Source: Clostridium sp. LS
GTDB lineage: Bacteria > Bacillota > Clostridia > Clostridiales > Clostridiaceae
Assembly: GCF_002760435.1 (NCBI RefSeq)
Contig: NZ_AUUU01000041.1
Location: 1 to 64,000 of the forward strand
DNA: 64,000 nucleotides
Direction: 5' to 3'
Below the pieces are notes generated by a model. That model searched no databases and was not told where the DNA came from. It worked only from the letters and a program-made list of their open reading frames with translations. Below, in pieces: positions 44,254 to 53,275 of the stretch. How positions within the stretch are numbered: position 1 is the first letter of the stretch; every line of letters starts with the position of its first letter. The position numbers were made by a program, and so were the translations under genes.

Positions 44254-45408
44254 ATGTCAATTACAGTAGGTAAATTATTTGGAAATGGAACAGTGCTATA
44301 TCAAATGAAGTTGTTAGCAGGTCAAAAAGGTCTTAATAATCTTGTTGAATGGGTACATATCATTGAAAATGATGAAGTTAGTGAATTTTTACATGGAAAT
44401 GAAGTTGTACTTACTTCAGGAATACTAAATAATACAGATGGATGGCTATTAGAATATACAAAAAAACTTTATGGAGTTGGAACAAGTGCTTTTGTTGTAA
44501 ATATTGGACCATACACAAAATCAATTCCACAAGAAGTAATTGATTATTGTAATGAAGTGAAAATGCCTCTTTATACTATTCCATGGGAAACAAGAATGGT
44601 GGATTTAACAAGGGATATATGTTATCGTATTATGCAAAGTGAGCAAGTTGAAATAAGTATTGCAACAACAATTAAGAATATAATATTTAAAACAGGAGAT
44701 TTAGAAACGTTAATTTTGCAGATGGAGAGATATGGATTTTTGAGAGATAGCCATTTTTGCTTCATCGTGATGTCTTTTGAGAATAAAGAAGATAAAAATT
44801 TGGAATTTAACATGAATAGAATAAAAATGTATTCGGAAAAGCTTGCTAGAAGTATTCATGAATTATATATTTCATTTTCATACAAAGATTGCTGGGTATT
44901 AGTTCTTGTTAATTATGGTAATTATGATGTTAAGAACTTTGTGAATTCCTTTTTTAGAAATTGGAACGAACCTGCCTGGAAGGTTCATATGGGTGTCAGT
45001 GAAAATAAAGATGGAATAAAAATACAAGCAGATAATTTTAATAATGCATTTACTGCTTTGACCATGTCCAGAAAAAAGGATAAGGAGGTTGTGTTTTACA
45101 ATGAACTTGATATTCACAAGCTGCTTTTAAATTCAAAGGATAAAGAGGTATTAAAGGAATTTTATGAAGATACATTAGGAAAATTAGAAAAGTATGATAA
45201 AGAAAACAATACTGATTTAGTGAATTTCCTATATATGTATTTACAAAATAACGGAAGTCAAAGTCTTGTGGCTGAAAAGCAATATATTCATAGAAATACT
45301 GTTAATAATCAGTTGAAAAAGATTGAAAAAATTACTGGTTACAATCCCACAAACTTAGAAGAGAAATTAAGATTTTATTTGGGCTTTTTTGTTAAAGATG
45401 TTATGTAA
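44254..45408 (+). CDS. PucR-family transcriptional regulator of the pyrimidine cluster
   Basis: The 384-residue protein has an N-terminal PucR domain (about 1-125, SITVGKLFGNGTVLYQMKLL ...). A GGDEF-like middle region follows (about 150-300). The C-terminal PucR HTH_30 (about 315-380) has FLYMYLQNNGSQSLVAEKQYIHRNTVNNQL. PucR proteins switch on purine, hydantoin or pyrimidine catabolism when the substrate is present. It is the first gene before the pyd genes on the same strand. ATG 44254 has AGGTGGTGG. An in-frame GTG at 44242 is in that site. Confidence 0.9.
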   Translation: MSITVGKLFGNGTVLYQMKLLAGQKGLNNLVEWVHIIENDEVSEFLHGNEVVLTSGILNNTDGWLLEYTKKLYGVGTSAFVVNIGPYTKSIPQEVIDYCNEVKMPLYTIPWETRMVDLTRDICYRIMQSEQVEISIATTIKNIIFKTGDLETLILQMERYGFLRDSHFCFIVMSFENKEDKNLEFNMNRIKMYSEKLARSIHELYISFSYKDCWVLVLVNYGNYDVKNFVNSFFRNWNEPAWKVHMGVSENKDGIKIQADNFNNAFTALTMSRKKDKEVVFYNELDIHKLLLNSKDKEVLKEFYEDTLGKLEKYDKENNTDLVNFLYMYLQNNGSQSLVAEKQYIHRNTVNNQLKKIEKITGYNPTNLEEKLRFYLGFFVKDVM

Positions 45409-45445
45409 ATGTGCAGTTGCACAAATAAACTTAGTCACTTACTCA

Positions 45446-45474
45446 TTGATTACTCAAAATTGCTGGTATATAAT
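45446..45474 (+). promoter_or_regulatory. Promoter of the beta-alanine aminotransferase gene
   Basis: TTGATT (45446-45451), 17-base spacer, TATAAT (45469-45474). It gives a leader of about 115 nt before ATG 45596, containing the terminator 45517-45553. Confidence 0.75.
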
Positions 45475-45516
45475 AAAAACAACCTAAAGGAAAAACGAAT
45501 TTAATAAGAAAACAGC

Positions 45517-45553
45517 AACGGAGCTTGTTCACTTGAATAAGTTCCGTTTTTTT
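45517..45553 (+). terminator. Terminator in the pyd leader, possible attenuator
   Basis: AACGGAGCTTGTTCA pairs with TGAATAAGTTCCGTT (two G-U), loop CT, then seven T. It lies downstream of a good promoter and upstream of the aminotransferase, so it may be regulated. Alternatively it only ends the pucR transcript. Confidence 0.85.
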
Positions 45554-45595
45554 ATTTGTAGGAAATGTATATTTTGAATGAGGGAGTGTATAAAT

Positions 45596-46921
45596 ATGAA
45601 TGGTGAAGAAATTAAGAGTACTTTAAAAGAATATAATTTACAATCTTGGAGCAAACAAAGAAATATAAATCCAATTCCTGTAGAAAAAGCTGACGGAATA
45701 TATTTTTGGGATTATGATGGAAATAGATATTCAGATATGTCATCTCAACTTGTTAATATGAATCTAGGTTTTGGTAATAAAGCAATTGGAGATGCAATAA
45801 AGGAACAAGTTGATAAATATTGTTTTGTAGGACCATCCTTTGGAGCGGAATCTAGAGCAAAGTTAGCTAAAAAAATAGTTGAATTAATGCCTGATAATAT
45901 GGGAAAAGTTTTTTTTACAAATGCTGGAGCAGAATCCAATGAGAATGCAGTGAAAATTGCGAGAATGTTTACTGGCAAAACAAAGGTGTTTAGCCGCTAT
46001 CGCAGTTATCATGGATCTTCATTTGGGGCAGGAAACTTAACTGGTGAACCTAGAAGATATGCATTAGAACCTGGTATACCAGGATTTATAAAATTCTTTG
46101 ATCCTTATATTTACAGAGAGCCAATTGAATTTGAATCTGAGGAAGCTGCAACTAAATATTATTTGGCCAAGCTAAGAGAGCAAATCGTTTATGAGGGTCC
46201 TGAAAGTGTTGCAGCAATAGTAATGGAGACTATTACTGGTTCAAATGGAGTAATTATTCCACCAAAAGGATATCTTCCTGGTGTTAGAAAATTGTGTGAT
46301 GAGTTTAAAATCCTTATGATATGCGATGAAGTAATGACAGGATGGGGTAGAACTGGTAAGATGTTTGCTTTCGAGAATTTTGATGTAAAACCAGATATTG
46401 TTACATTTGCAAAAGGTGTTACATGCGGATATGTTCAACTTGGTGGAGCTGTAGTAAGTAAAGAAATAGCGGCTTACTTTGATGACAACCTATTATCTTG
46501 TGGATTAACTTATAGTGGACATCCTCTAGCTTGTGCAGCAGGGGTAGCTTGTATTAATTATTACCAAGAAGCAAATATTTTAGATAATGTAAATGAAGTT
46601 GGAAAGATACTTGGAGAAAAATTAGAGGAAATGAAAGCTAGTCATCCAAGTGTTGGAGATGTAAGGTATATTGGGTTATTCTCTGCAGTGGAACTAGTAA
46701 AAAACAAAGAAACTAAGGAACCATTAGTACCCTATGGTAAAGATGTAGAAGGTATAATGGGGAAGATAATTAGTATGCTTAAAGAGAGAAAGTTCATGAC
46801 ATATTCACATGAAAATATGATATTAGTAGCACCTCCATTAATTATTACTAAGGAACAACTAGAAGAGGAACTTGCTAAATTAGATGAAGTACTAGAAATT
46901 GTTGATAAACAATTTATCTAG
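45596..46921 (+). CDS. pydD: Class III aminotransferase, beta-alanine:2-oxoacid type (PydD-like)
   Basis: The 441-residue PLP enzyme has GPSFGAESRAKLAKKIVELMP-type sequence, FFTNAGAESNENAVK, YHGSSFGAGNLTG, CDEVMTGWGRTGKMF and the PLP Lys in TFAKGVTCGY. It fits the omega-amino-acid:pyruvate/2-oxoglutarate subgroup. In context it would convert beta-alanine, or 3-aminoisobutyrate from thymine, to malonate semialdehyde. Start ATG 45596 follows GAGGGAG. An in-frame ATG at 45578 lies before that site. The next gene is a matching alcohol dehydrogenase, 14 bp away. Taurine is an alternative substrate but no sulfonate genes are nearby. Confidence 0.88.
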   Translation: MNGEEIKSTLKEYNLQSWSKQRNINPIPVEKADGIYFWDYDGNRYSDMSSQLVNMNLGFGNKAIGDAIKEQVDKYCFVGPSFGAESRAKLAKKIVELMPDNMGKVFFTNAGAESNENAVKIARMFTGKTKVFSRYRSYHGSSFGAGNLTGEPRRYALEPGIPGFIKFFDPYIYREPIEFESEEAATKYYLAKLREQIVYEGPESVAAIVMETITGSNGVIIPPKGYLPGVRKLCDEFKILMICDEVMTGWGRTGKMFAFENFDVKPDIVTFAKGVTCGYVQLGGAVVSKEIAAYFDDNLLSCGLTYSGHPLACAAGVACINYYQEANILDNVNEVGKILGEKLEEMKASHPSVGDVRYIGLFSAVELVKNKETKEPLVPYGKDVEGIMGKIISMLKERKFMTYSHENMILVAPPLIITKEQLEEELAKLDEVLEIVDKQFI

Positions 46922-46935
46922 ATGAGGTGAAGAAA

Positions 46936-48087
46936 ATGGCATATGAATTTAGTTTACCAGGGCGCACAGTTATTGGAGAGAATGCGCTAGAAGAAAGTGA
47001 AAAAATAATAAAAACTCTTGGAAAGAAAGCATTTGTAGTATCAGGAAAAAATGTGACAAAAACGGGGACTGTTAAGGCACTTACGGATTGCTTGACTAAA
47101 TGGGGTATAGATTTTCAAATATTTAATGACATTATAGGAGAGCCGACAGATGTTATGATAGAAAGTGGCGTCAAGGCTTATAAAGAAGCACAGTGTGATT
47201 TTTGTATTGCAATAGGCGGGGGAAGTCCTTTAGACAGCGGCAAGGCAATTGTAGCTATGACAAAACTTGAAGGATCCATATCAGATTATATGGGAGTAGC
47301 AATTGAGGGAAACTTTCCACCACTAGTACTAATACCAACTACTGCAGGAACAGGATCAGAAGCTACCAAGTTTACTGTAATTACGGATTCGAAAAGGAAT
47401 ATAAAAATGCTTCTAAAGGGGGAAGCATTATTACCGAATCTGGCGATTATAGATTCTAAATTTTCTATGACTGCACCAAAGGGTGTAACAGCAGCAACTG
47501 GTATGGATGCCTTAACTCATGCTGTAGAAGCATTTACTTCAAAAAAGGCAAGCCCGCTAACCGATACTTATGCAATATCTGCAATTAAAAGAATTTTTAC
47601 TTATTTACCATTAGCTTATGAAAATGGTGAAAATAAAAAAGCTAGAGAAGAGATGGCTTTAGCAGCATATGAAGCAGGGGTGTGTATAAATAATTCATCT
47701 GTAACAATTGTTCATGGAATGAGCAGACCAATAGGAGCTATGTTTCATGTAGCTCATGGAATTTCAAATGCCATGCTTATTAAGGAATGTTTATCATATG
47801 TTTTAGACGGAACCTATGAACGGTTTGGTGCAATAGGAAGAGCTATTGGCGCTGCAGATTATAAAAAGAGTGATAAGGAGGCGGCTGAAGCTTTCTTAGA
47901 AAAGCTAGAAGAACTATGTAATGTTTGTAATATTCCGACGTTAAAAGAATACGGAATTAATAAAGAAGATTTTGATTCAGTAGTTAATAAGATGGCACAA
48001 GACGCTATGGATAGTGGAAGCCCGTCAAATACTATAAAGAATGTTTCAAAAGAAGATTTATTAACTATTTACAACAAACTATGGTAA
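46936..48087 (+). CDS. pydE: Iron-type alcohol dehydrogenase, probable malonate semialdehyde reductase (PydE-like)
   Basis: The 383-residue group III dehydrogenase has the NAD-binding GGGSPLDSGKA, GTGSEATKF, ATGMDALTHAVEAF and the metal-binding His in HGMSRPIGAMFHVAHG. It should reduce malonate semialdehyde to 3-hydroxypropionate with NAD(P)H, which consumes reducing power and leaves the carbon as a secreted product. The assignment to this substrate comes from its position between the aminotransferase and the importer. Other short aldehydes are possible. ATG 46936 follows GAGGTGAAG. Confidence 0.87.
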   Translation: MAYEFSLPGRTVIGENALEESEKIIKTLGKKAFVVSGKNVTKTGTVKALTDCLTKWGIDFQIFNDIIGEPTDVMIESGVKAYKEAQCDFCIAIGGGSPLDSGKAIVAMTKLEGSISDYMGVAIEGNFPPLVLIPTTAGTGSEATKFTVITDSKRNIKMLLKGEALLPNLAIIDSKFSMTAPKGVTAATGMDALTHAVEAFTSKKASPLTDTYAISAIKRIFTYLPLAYENGENKKAREEMALAAYEAGVCINNSSVTIVHGMSRPIGAMFHVAHGISNAMLIKECLSYVLDGTYERFGAIGRAIGAADYKKSDKEAAEAFLEKLEELCNVCNIPTLKEYGINKEDFDSVVNKMAQDAMDSGSPSNTIKNVSKEDLLTIYNKLW

Positions 48088-48101
48088 TATAGAATATTTG
48101 C

Positions 48102-48136
48102 AACGGTGCAAAACTAAATGTTTTGTGCCGTTTTTT
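48102..48136 (+). terminator. Terminator after pydE
   Basis: AACGGTGCAAAAC / GTTTTGTGCCGTT, perfect 13-bp stem, then TTTT. Confidence 0.92.
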
Positions 48137-48170
48137 GTTTAAAAGAAAGTCAAAAAGTTTTCATAAACAA

Positions 48171-48187
48171 CTGTTAACTGTTAACTG
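48171..48187 (+). promoter_or_regulatory. GTTAAC direct repeat before the ABC operon
   Basis: CTGTTAACTGTTAACTG contains TGTTAACTGTTAAC, each unit self-complementary. It is just upstream of the ribosome site and may be a regulator site. Confidence 0.3.
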
Positions 48188-48209
48188 AATTAAGGGGAGG
48201 CGTAAATCA

Positions 48210-49046
48210 ATGAGTATGATAAACGAAATAGATACAGAATTTGGAGAAGGAATTCTTTCAAATTTAAAATCTGAAGATAAAGTTGAAATTAAAATTGAAG
48301 ATTTAAGTATGGTTTACCAAGATAAAAATGGAGGAGAGCCAGTAACAGCTCTTAAAAATGTTAATTTAGAAATAAAGGAAGGCGAATTTATTTCATTGCT
48401 AGGGCCTTCTGGATGTGGAAAGACAACATTACTACGAATTATAGCTGATTTATTGCAGCCTTCTTCTGGAAAAGTAACAGTGCGTGGCCAAAGTCCAAGA
48501 GAAGTAAGACTTCAAAAAAAATATGGTATCGTATTTCAAAATCCTGTTTTATATGATTGGAGAACAGTTAGAAGAAACGTATGTATGCCAATGGAACTTT
48601 TGGGAATGCCAAAACCTGAGCGTACTAAAAGAGTTACAGAAATGCTTGACTTAGTTGGACTAACTAATTTTGGAAAGCACTATCCTTATGAGTTAAGTGG
48701 TGGAATGCAGCAAAGAGTTGGCATTGCAAGAGCATTAGCTATAAATCCAGAAATACTCCTTATGGATGAACCATTTTCAGCTTTAGATGAATTCACACGA
48801 GAAAAGCTTCATGAAGATTTACTTGAAATTTGGACAAAGACAAAAAAGACAGTAGTGTTTGTAACTCATAATATTTCAGAAGCAGTGTTTTTATCAGATA
48901 AAGTTGTAGTTCTTTCACCACATCCAGGACGCGTTTCAGCTGTAATTGATATTGAAATACCAAGGCCTAGAAATATGGAGTCAAAACAATCAAAACAATT
49001 TTATGATTATATAACAAAAATCAGAAATAGCTTTGAGGGGGTGTGA
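48210..49046 (+). CDS. ABC transporter ATPase, nitrate/sulfonate/pyrimidine (SsuB/ThiZ) type
   Basis: The 278-residue ATPase has Walker A GPSGCGKTT, signature ELSGGMQQR, Walker B ILLMDEPFSALD and switch His in FVTHNISEA. It has the short 'HPGRV' tail of the taurine/nitrate group. It energises the import of the pathway substrate with the two permeases and binding protein that follow. GGGGAGG precedes the ATG. Confidence 0.9.
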   Translation: MSMINEIDTEFGEGILSNLKSEDKVEIKIEDLSMVYQDKNGGEPVTALKNVNLEIKEGEFISLLGPSGCGKTTLLRIIADLLQPSSGKVTVRGQSPREVRLQKKYGIVFQNPVLYDWRTVRRNVCMPMELLGMPKPERTKRVTEMLDLVGLTNFGKHYPYELSGGMQQRVGIARALAINPEILLMDEPFSALDEFTREKLHEDLLEIWTKTKKTVVFVTHNISEAVFLSDKVVVLSPHPGRVSAVIDIEIPRPRNMESKQSKQFYDYITKIRNSFEGV

Positions 49047-49048
49047 TA

Positions 49049-49825
49049 ATGATAAATAAGAAAGAAAAATATATAGTTAATTTAGTTTGGGGTATTGGAA
49101 TTGTCATGGTTTGGGAATTACTAGCTTTCTTTCTAGAACAAGTAATTCATGATCCTATGGCTGCAGCAAAATTACCTTATCCACACAGTATTGTTATTTC
49201 TATTGCTGAAAATTTTACTGATTTAATGGGTGCAGCTGGACTTACTTTTTCAAGGGCAGTATTTGGATTTGCTTTAGGTGCAGCAATAGGATTCATACTA
49301 GCTATCATTATGAGTTTATCAAAGATTGCAGAAAAAATAGCGTTACCATATTTGATAATATCACAAATGATACCTGTTCTTGGCCTTGCCCCAATAATTT
49401 TTACTCTTGTAAGGGATATGAACACATCAAGAATAGTAATCGCAGCTTATATCACATTTTTCCCAGTATCAGTAAACATGTTAAGTGGGCTAAATAGTGT
49501 TGAAAGTGATAAAAAGGAATTGTTATACTCATATGCTGCAAAAAAGAGAAGCATTTACTATAAGCTTATGATTCCTTATTCATTGCCATATTTATTTGCA
49601 GGATTAAAAATAGCTGCACCTATGTCAATAACGGCTTCTATTTTAGTAGATATGCTTGGCTCAAGTGGAGGAATTGGAGTCAAACTTTTATATTCTTTAT
49701 ATTCAGGAACAAAAGATGTTTTCTGGGGATCAGTTGTAACAAGTGCTCTAATGGGGATATTAAGTTACTTTATTGTTATATTATTTGAAAAAATTTGTAT
49801 GCCGTGGAGAAAACAAACTACATAA
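49049..49825 (+). CDS. ABC transporter permease (SsuC-like) 1
   Basis: The 258-residue permease has six segments. The EAA-like loop is LLYSYAAKKRSIYYKLMIPYSLPYLFAGL. ATG 49049 follows GAGGGGGTG. An in-frame GTG at 49043 overlaps the ATPase stop. It differs from permease 2, so the transporter is a heterodimer. Confidence 0.9.
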   Translation: MINKKEKYIVNLVWGIGIVMVWELLAFFLEQVIHDPMAAAKLPYPHSIVISIAENFTDLMGAAGLTFSRAVFGFALGAAIGFILAIIMSLSKIAEKIALPYLIISQMIPVLGLAPIIFTLVRDMNTSRIVIAAYITFFPVSVNMLSGLNSVESDKKELLYSYAAKKRSIYYKLMIPYSLPYLFAGLKIAAPMSITASILVDMLGSSGGIGVKLLYSLYSGTKDVFWGSVVTSALMGILSYFIVILFEKICMPWRKQTT

Positions 49826-49837
49826 GGAGGGGATTTT

Positions 49838-50605
49838 ATGACTGAAAAAATTAAAAATGTATTGTGGCCCTTAGGCTTTGGAATATTAGTCATTATTGCC
49901 TGGCAAGCTGGTCTTTTTCATGATGTATTAGGTTTTAAGCCCTTTCAATTGCCAATACCGTCTCAAATTGTTAAAACATTAAATGATAATTTTTCTAAAG
50001 CATTATCTGACACTATGATTACAGTTTCAGGCGCTTTAGTAGGACTAGCATTAGGATGTTTCTTTGGGTTTATTGTTGCAGTAATAGCTACAGTCTTTCC
50101 AAAGTGGGGCTATACTGGACTTAGTGTAATAGCCGCATTTAATGCAATTCCAATTGTAGCATTATCTCCAATTATGAATCGATGGTTTACTAGTGGTTTT
50201 GCGCAAAAGGTTGGTGTTGTAACAGTTGTATGTATGGCAGCTATGGCAATTAATGCTTATCGAGGCCTAAATGATTTAAAGCCCTTTGCAAAAGATTTAC
50301 TAGAATCTTATGCAGCATCTAAGAAAACAATATTTTTTAAATTACGTTTACCTAATTGTCTGCCAAGTGTATTAACAGCTTTAAAGATTAATGTGGCAGC
50401 AGCAATAATGGCTGCTATGATAAGTGAATATTTTGCTTCTTCAACAGCTGGTATTGGTTTTGGAATTAAAGATAACTTAAGAAAAGGAATGATGGCTATG
50501 GGATGGTCTTACATAGTTATGGCAGCTTTAGTTGGTATCATTCTTTATCTAATAATTTTACTGGTAGAACGCAGAGCTATAAAATGGCATGCTTCACAAA
50601 GATAA
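49838..50605 (+). CDS. ABC transporter permease (SsuC-like) 2
   Basis: The 255-residue second permease has six segments, with the coupling loop LLESYAASKKTIFFKLRLPNCLP. It lies 12 bp after permease 1, with AAGGAGG. Confidence 0.9.
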   Translation: MTEKIKNVLWPLGFGILVIIAWQAGLFHDVLGFKPFQLPIPSQIVKTLNDNFSKALSDTMITVSGALVGLALGCFFGFIVAVIATVFPKWGYTGLSVIAAFNAIPIVALSPIMNRWFTSGFAQKVGVVTVVCMAAMAINAYRGLNDLKPFAKDLLESYAASKKTIFFKLRLPNCLPSVLTALKINVAAAIMAAMISEYFASSTAGIGFGIKDNLRKGMMAMGWSYIVMAALVGIILYLIILLVERRAIKWHASQR

Positions 50606-50640
50606 GATATATAAATGTATTTAATGAGGAGGAATTTATT

Positions 50641-51702
50641 ATGAAAAAGAAGTTATTAGCTTTAGGATTAGCTGTAGTAATGATGGGGGCAACGCTTATA
50701 GGGTGTGGGTCAAAAACATCAGATACAACAGCAAAAGATACTGCAAAGTCAGAAGATACAGTGAAGAAAGATGGCCAATTAGACAAAGTAACACTTCAAT
50801 TAAAATGGCTACCGCAGTCACAGTTCATGGGGTATTATGTGGCTGCAGCCAAAGGATACTATAAAGAAGAAGGAATTGATATTCAAATTCTACCAGGAGG
50901 TAGTGATATTATTCCTGAACAAAATGTTTATAACGGTGTAGCTAATATTGGGGTTACTTGGGTATCAAGTTTAATGACATATCAAGCTCAAGGATATTCA
51001 TTACAAGAAGTAGCTCAAGTTTTCCAAAAGTCTGGTATGTTATTAGTATCTAAGAAAGAAAAAGGAATTAATTCACCAAAAGATTTGGCTGGTAAAAAAG
51101 TAGGTAACTGGTTTGGTGGAAATGAATATGAACTTCTAGCACTACTTTCAAAATACAATTTAGACAAAGAGAAGGATTTAAAGCTTGTACAGCAAGATTT
51201 TACAATGGATCAACTAAAAGAAGGTTCAGTTGATGCTGCATCAGCAATGACTTATAACGAATTTGGTTTATTACTAGAAGGCGGTTTGAAAAAGGAAGAT
51301 TTAAATGTAATTGATATGAACAATGAAAATGTTGCAATGATGGAAGACTGTTTATTTGTTAATTCAGATTGGGCAGCTAAGAATAAAGACTTATTAGTTC
51401 GTTTCTTAAAAGCTTCAATTAAAGGTTGGAAAGACGCGGTTCAAGATCCAGAAGCAGCAGGAAAAACAGTTTTTGATGTGGATAAATCAGTTTCCTTAGA
51501 TCACCAAGTATATATGGCAAAAGAAGTTGCTAAGCTTGTAGCTCCACAAGGTTTTGATGCTTCAAAAATTGGACAAATTGATATGAATGCAATTAAACAA
51601 ACAGGAGATTTCTTAAAGAAATACAATAAAGATTTAGCAAAGGACCCAGTAGTAGATGACACTACATTTACATCAAAGTATTGGGATGAGGCAACAAAGT
51701 AA
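50641..51702 (+). CDS. NMT1/THI5-like substrate-binding lipoprotein
   Basis: The 353-residue lipoprotein has lipobox TLIGC (Cys near residue 21), a Ser/Thr/Lys/Asp linker and an NMT1-type periplasmic-binding fold starting VTLQLKWLPQSQFMGYYVA. Members bind pyrimidines, hydroxymethylpyrimidine, riboflavin and similar rings. Here it likely binds uracil, thymine or a dihydropyrimidine. ATG 50641 follows GAGGAGG. The open frame extends upstream into the permease gene, but that part has no ribosome site. Confidence 0.9.
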   Translation: MKKKLLALGLAVVMMGATLIGCGSKTSDTTAKDTAKSEDTVKKDGQLDKVTLQLKWLPQSQFMGYYVAAAKGYYKEEGIDIQILPGGSDIIPEQNVYNGVANIGVTWVSSLMTYQAQGYSLQEVAQVFQKSGMLLVSKKEKGINSPKDLAGKKVGNWFGGNEYELLALLSKYNLDKEKDLKLVQQDFTMDQLKEGSVDAASAMTYNEFGLLLEGGLKKEDLNVIDMNNENVAMMEDCLFVNSDWAAKNKDLLVRFLKASIKGWKDAVQDPEAAGKTVFDVDKSVSLDHQVYMAKEVAKLVAPQGFDASKIGQIDMNAIKQTGDFLKKYNKDLAKDPVVDDTTFTSKYWDEATK

Positions 51703-51759
51703 TTTATAATTCTTTGATTCCTGTATGTATGACTGTATAATAAATATTTTTTATATTTA

Positions 51760-51789
51760 ATCCCAGAGAATGTATGTATTCTCTGGGAT
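51760..51789 (+). terminator. Hairpin after the ABC genes
   Basis: ATCCCAGAGAAT / ATTCTCTGGGAT perfect 12-bp stem. It is not followed by T, so it may be a partial terminator or an mRNA end protector before pydB. Confidence 0.6.
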
Positions 51790-51887
51790 ACAAAATATCA
51801 TTTACGAAAAGAATTTACCATTAGTGAAATTAAACTAACATAAATTCAAAAGATTTAAATTTAATGTAAAAGGGAGGAGAAAAGTTT

Positions 51888-53255
51888 ATGGATTTAATTA
51901 TTAAGAATGGAACTATAGTAACACCTAGTGAATCTTATGTAGCAGATATTGCAGTTAAGGATGGGAAAATTGCAGGTATCGGAAGTAATTTTTCAGAAGA
52001 TGGAGCTCAAGTTGTAGATGCTAAAGGAAAATTAGTTTTACCCGGTGCTATTGATGCACATACTCATCTAGCAATGCCTTTTGGAGGGACAGTTTCGGCA
52101 GATAGTTATTTAGCTGGAACAAGAGCTGCAGCCTGTGGTGGTGTTACAACAGTTTTTGATTATCCAATGCAAAGAAAAGGAAGTGGAATAATTGAAACTG
52201 TTGAGGGAAGAAAAGCAATGTGCGATCCAGAAGCTTGTGTAGATTATGCATTCCATTGCTGCATAACTGATTTAAATGATGGAGCTATCTTAGATGAGTT
52301 CGAGTCTGCAGTAAATTATGGTGTTACAAGTTTTAAATGCTTTTTAGTTTACAAAAAAGAAGGCATGATGGTTGATGATGCAACCTTAGTAAAAGTACTG
52401 CTTAAAGCAAAAGAAACAGGTGCCATGACAAATATTCATGCTGAAAACCCAGATTTAATTGATTTAAATATTGAAAAATTCTTAAAAGAAGGAAAGACTT
52501 CGGCTTGGTATCACTATTTAAGCAGACCTGAATATGTAGAAGCAGAAGCTGACAAGAGAGCGGTACACTGGGCTAAATCAATAGGAGCGCCTCTTTATTT
52601 AGTTCATATGGCAGGTAAGGAAGGGTTAGAAGCTGCAATTGAGGCTAAGCGGGAAGGTCATGATATATATGTTGAAACATGCCCTCAATATTTAGAATTT
52701 ACTTGTGATGTATATAAGAGAGAGGATGGAAGAAACTTTGTATGTTCGCCACCTATGAAAGGCCAAGAAAGCCAGGATGCACTTTGGAAAGCAATTAAAA
52801 ATGGCGATATTGATACAGTAGCTACAGATCACTGTCCTTTCCAAAGCTATGAAAAAGACTGGGGAAAGGATGACTTTACAAAGATTCCCAATGGATGTGC
52901 TGGCGTAGAGAATTTATATCCTTATATGCTTTCTGCAGCTAATGAAGGGAAAATTAGTTTTAATCGCGTAGTTGAATTATGTTCATTTAATCCAGCTAAA
53001 ATATTTGGATGTGATCAAAAAGGTTCTTTAGCAGTTGGAAAGGATGCAGATATTGTAATTTATGATCCAGACAAAGAGTTTACTATTTCTGTTAACAATA
53101 TGCATTCAGATTATGACCATACTATTTGGGAAGGAAAAACTCTTCATGGCTACCCAGTAAAGACTTTTGTACGTGGAAATCTTGTATATGATAATGGTGA
53201 ATTTGTAGGAAAACCAGGAATAGGTGAATTTGTAAAACGAATAGGACGAAAATAA
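51888..53255 (+). CDS. pydB: Dihydropyrimidinase
   Basis: This 455-residue amidohydrolase opens dihydrouracil or dihydrothymine to the N-carbamoyl amino acid. Zinc ligands are HTH in GAIDAHTHLAMPFGG, the carboxy-Lys region SFKCFLVYK, His in NIHAEN and LVHMAG, and Asp in VATDHCPF. This is the DHPase/hydantoinase pattern. The end has the family FVRGNLVYDNGEF. AGGGAGG precedes the ATG. It is the first of three tightly spaced catabolic genes. Confidence 0.93.
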   Translation: MDLIIKNGTIVTPSESYVADIAVKDGKIAGIGSNFSEDGAQVVDAKGKLVLPGAIDAHTHLAMPFGGTVSADSYLAGTRAAACGGVTTVFDYPMQRKGSGIIETVEGRKAMCDPEACVDYAFHCCITDLNDGAILDEFESAVNYGVTSFKCFLVYKKEGMMVDDATLVKVLLKAKETGAMTNIHAENPDLIDLNIEKFLKEGKTSAWYHYLSRPEYVEAEADKRAVHWAKSIGAPLYLVHMAGKEGLEAAIEAKREGHDIYVETCPQYLEFTCDVYKREDGRNFVCSPPMKGQESQDALWKAIKNGDIDTVATDHCPFQSYEKDWGKDDFTKIPNGCAGVENLYPYMLSAANEGKISFNRVVELCSFNPAKIFGCDQKGSLAVGKDADIVIYDPDKEFTISVNNMHSDYDHTIWEGKTLHGYPVKTFVRGNLVYDNGEFVGKPGIGEFVKRIGRK

Positions 53256-53275
53256 GAGATTTAGGAGGAATGGAA

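Noticed and set aside
49177-49425. Antisense frame in the pyd permease gene
   Set aside because: Shadow of a clear ABC permease gene.
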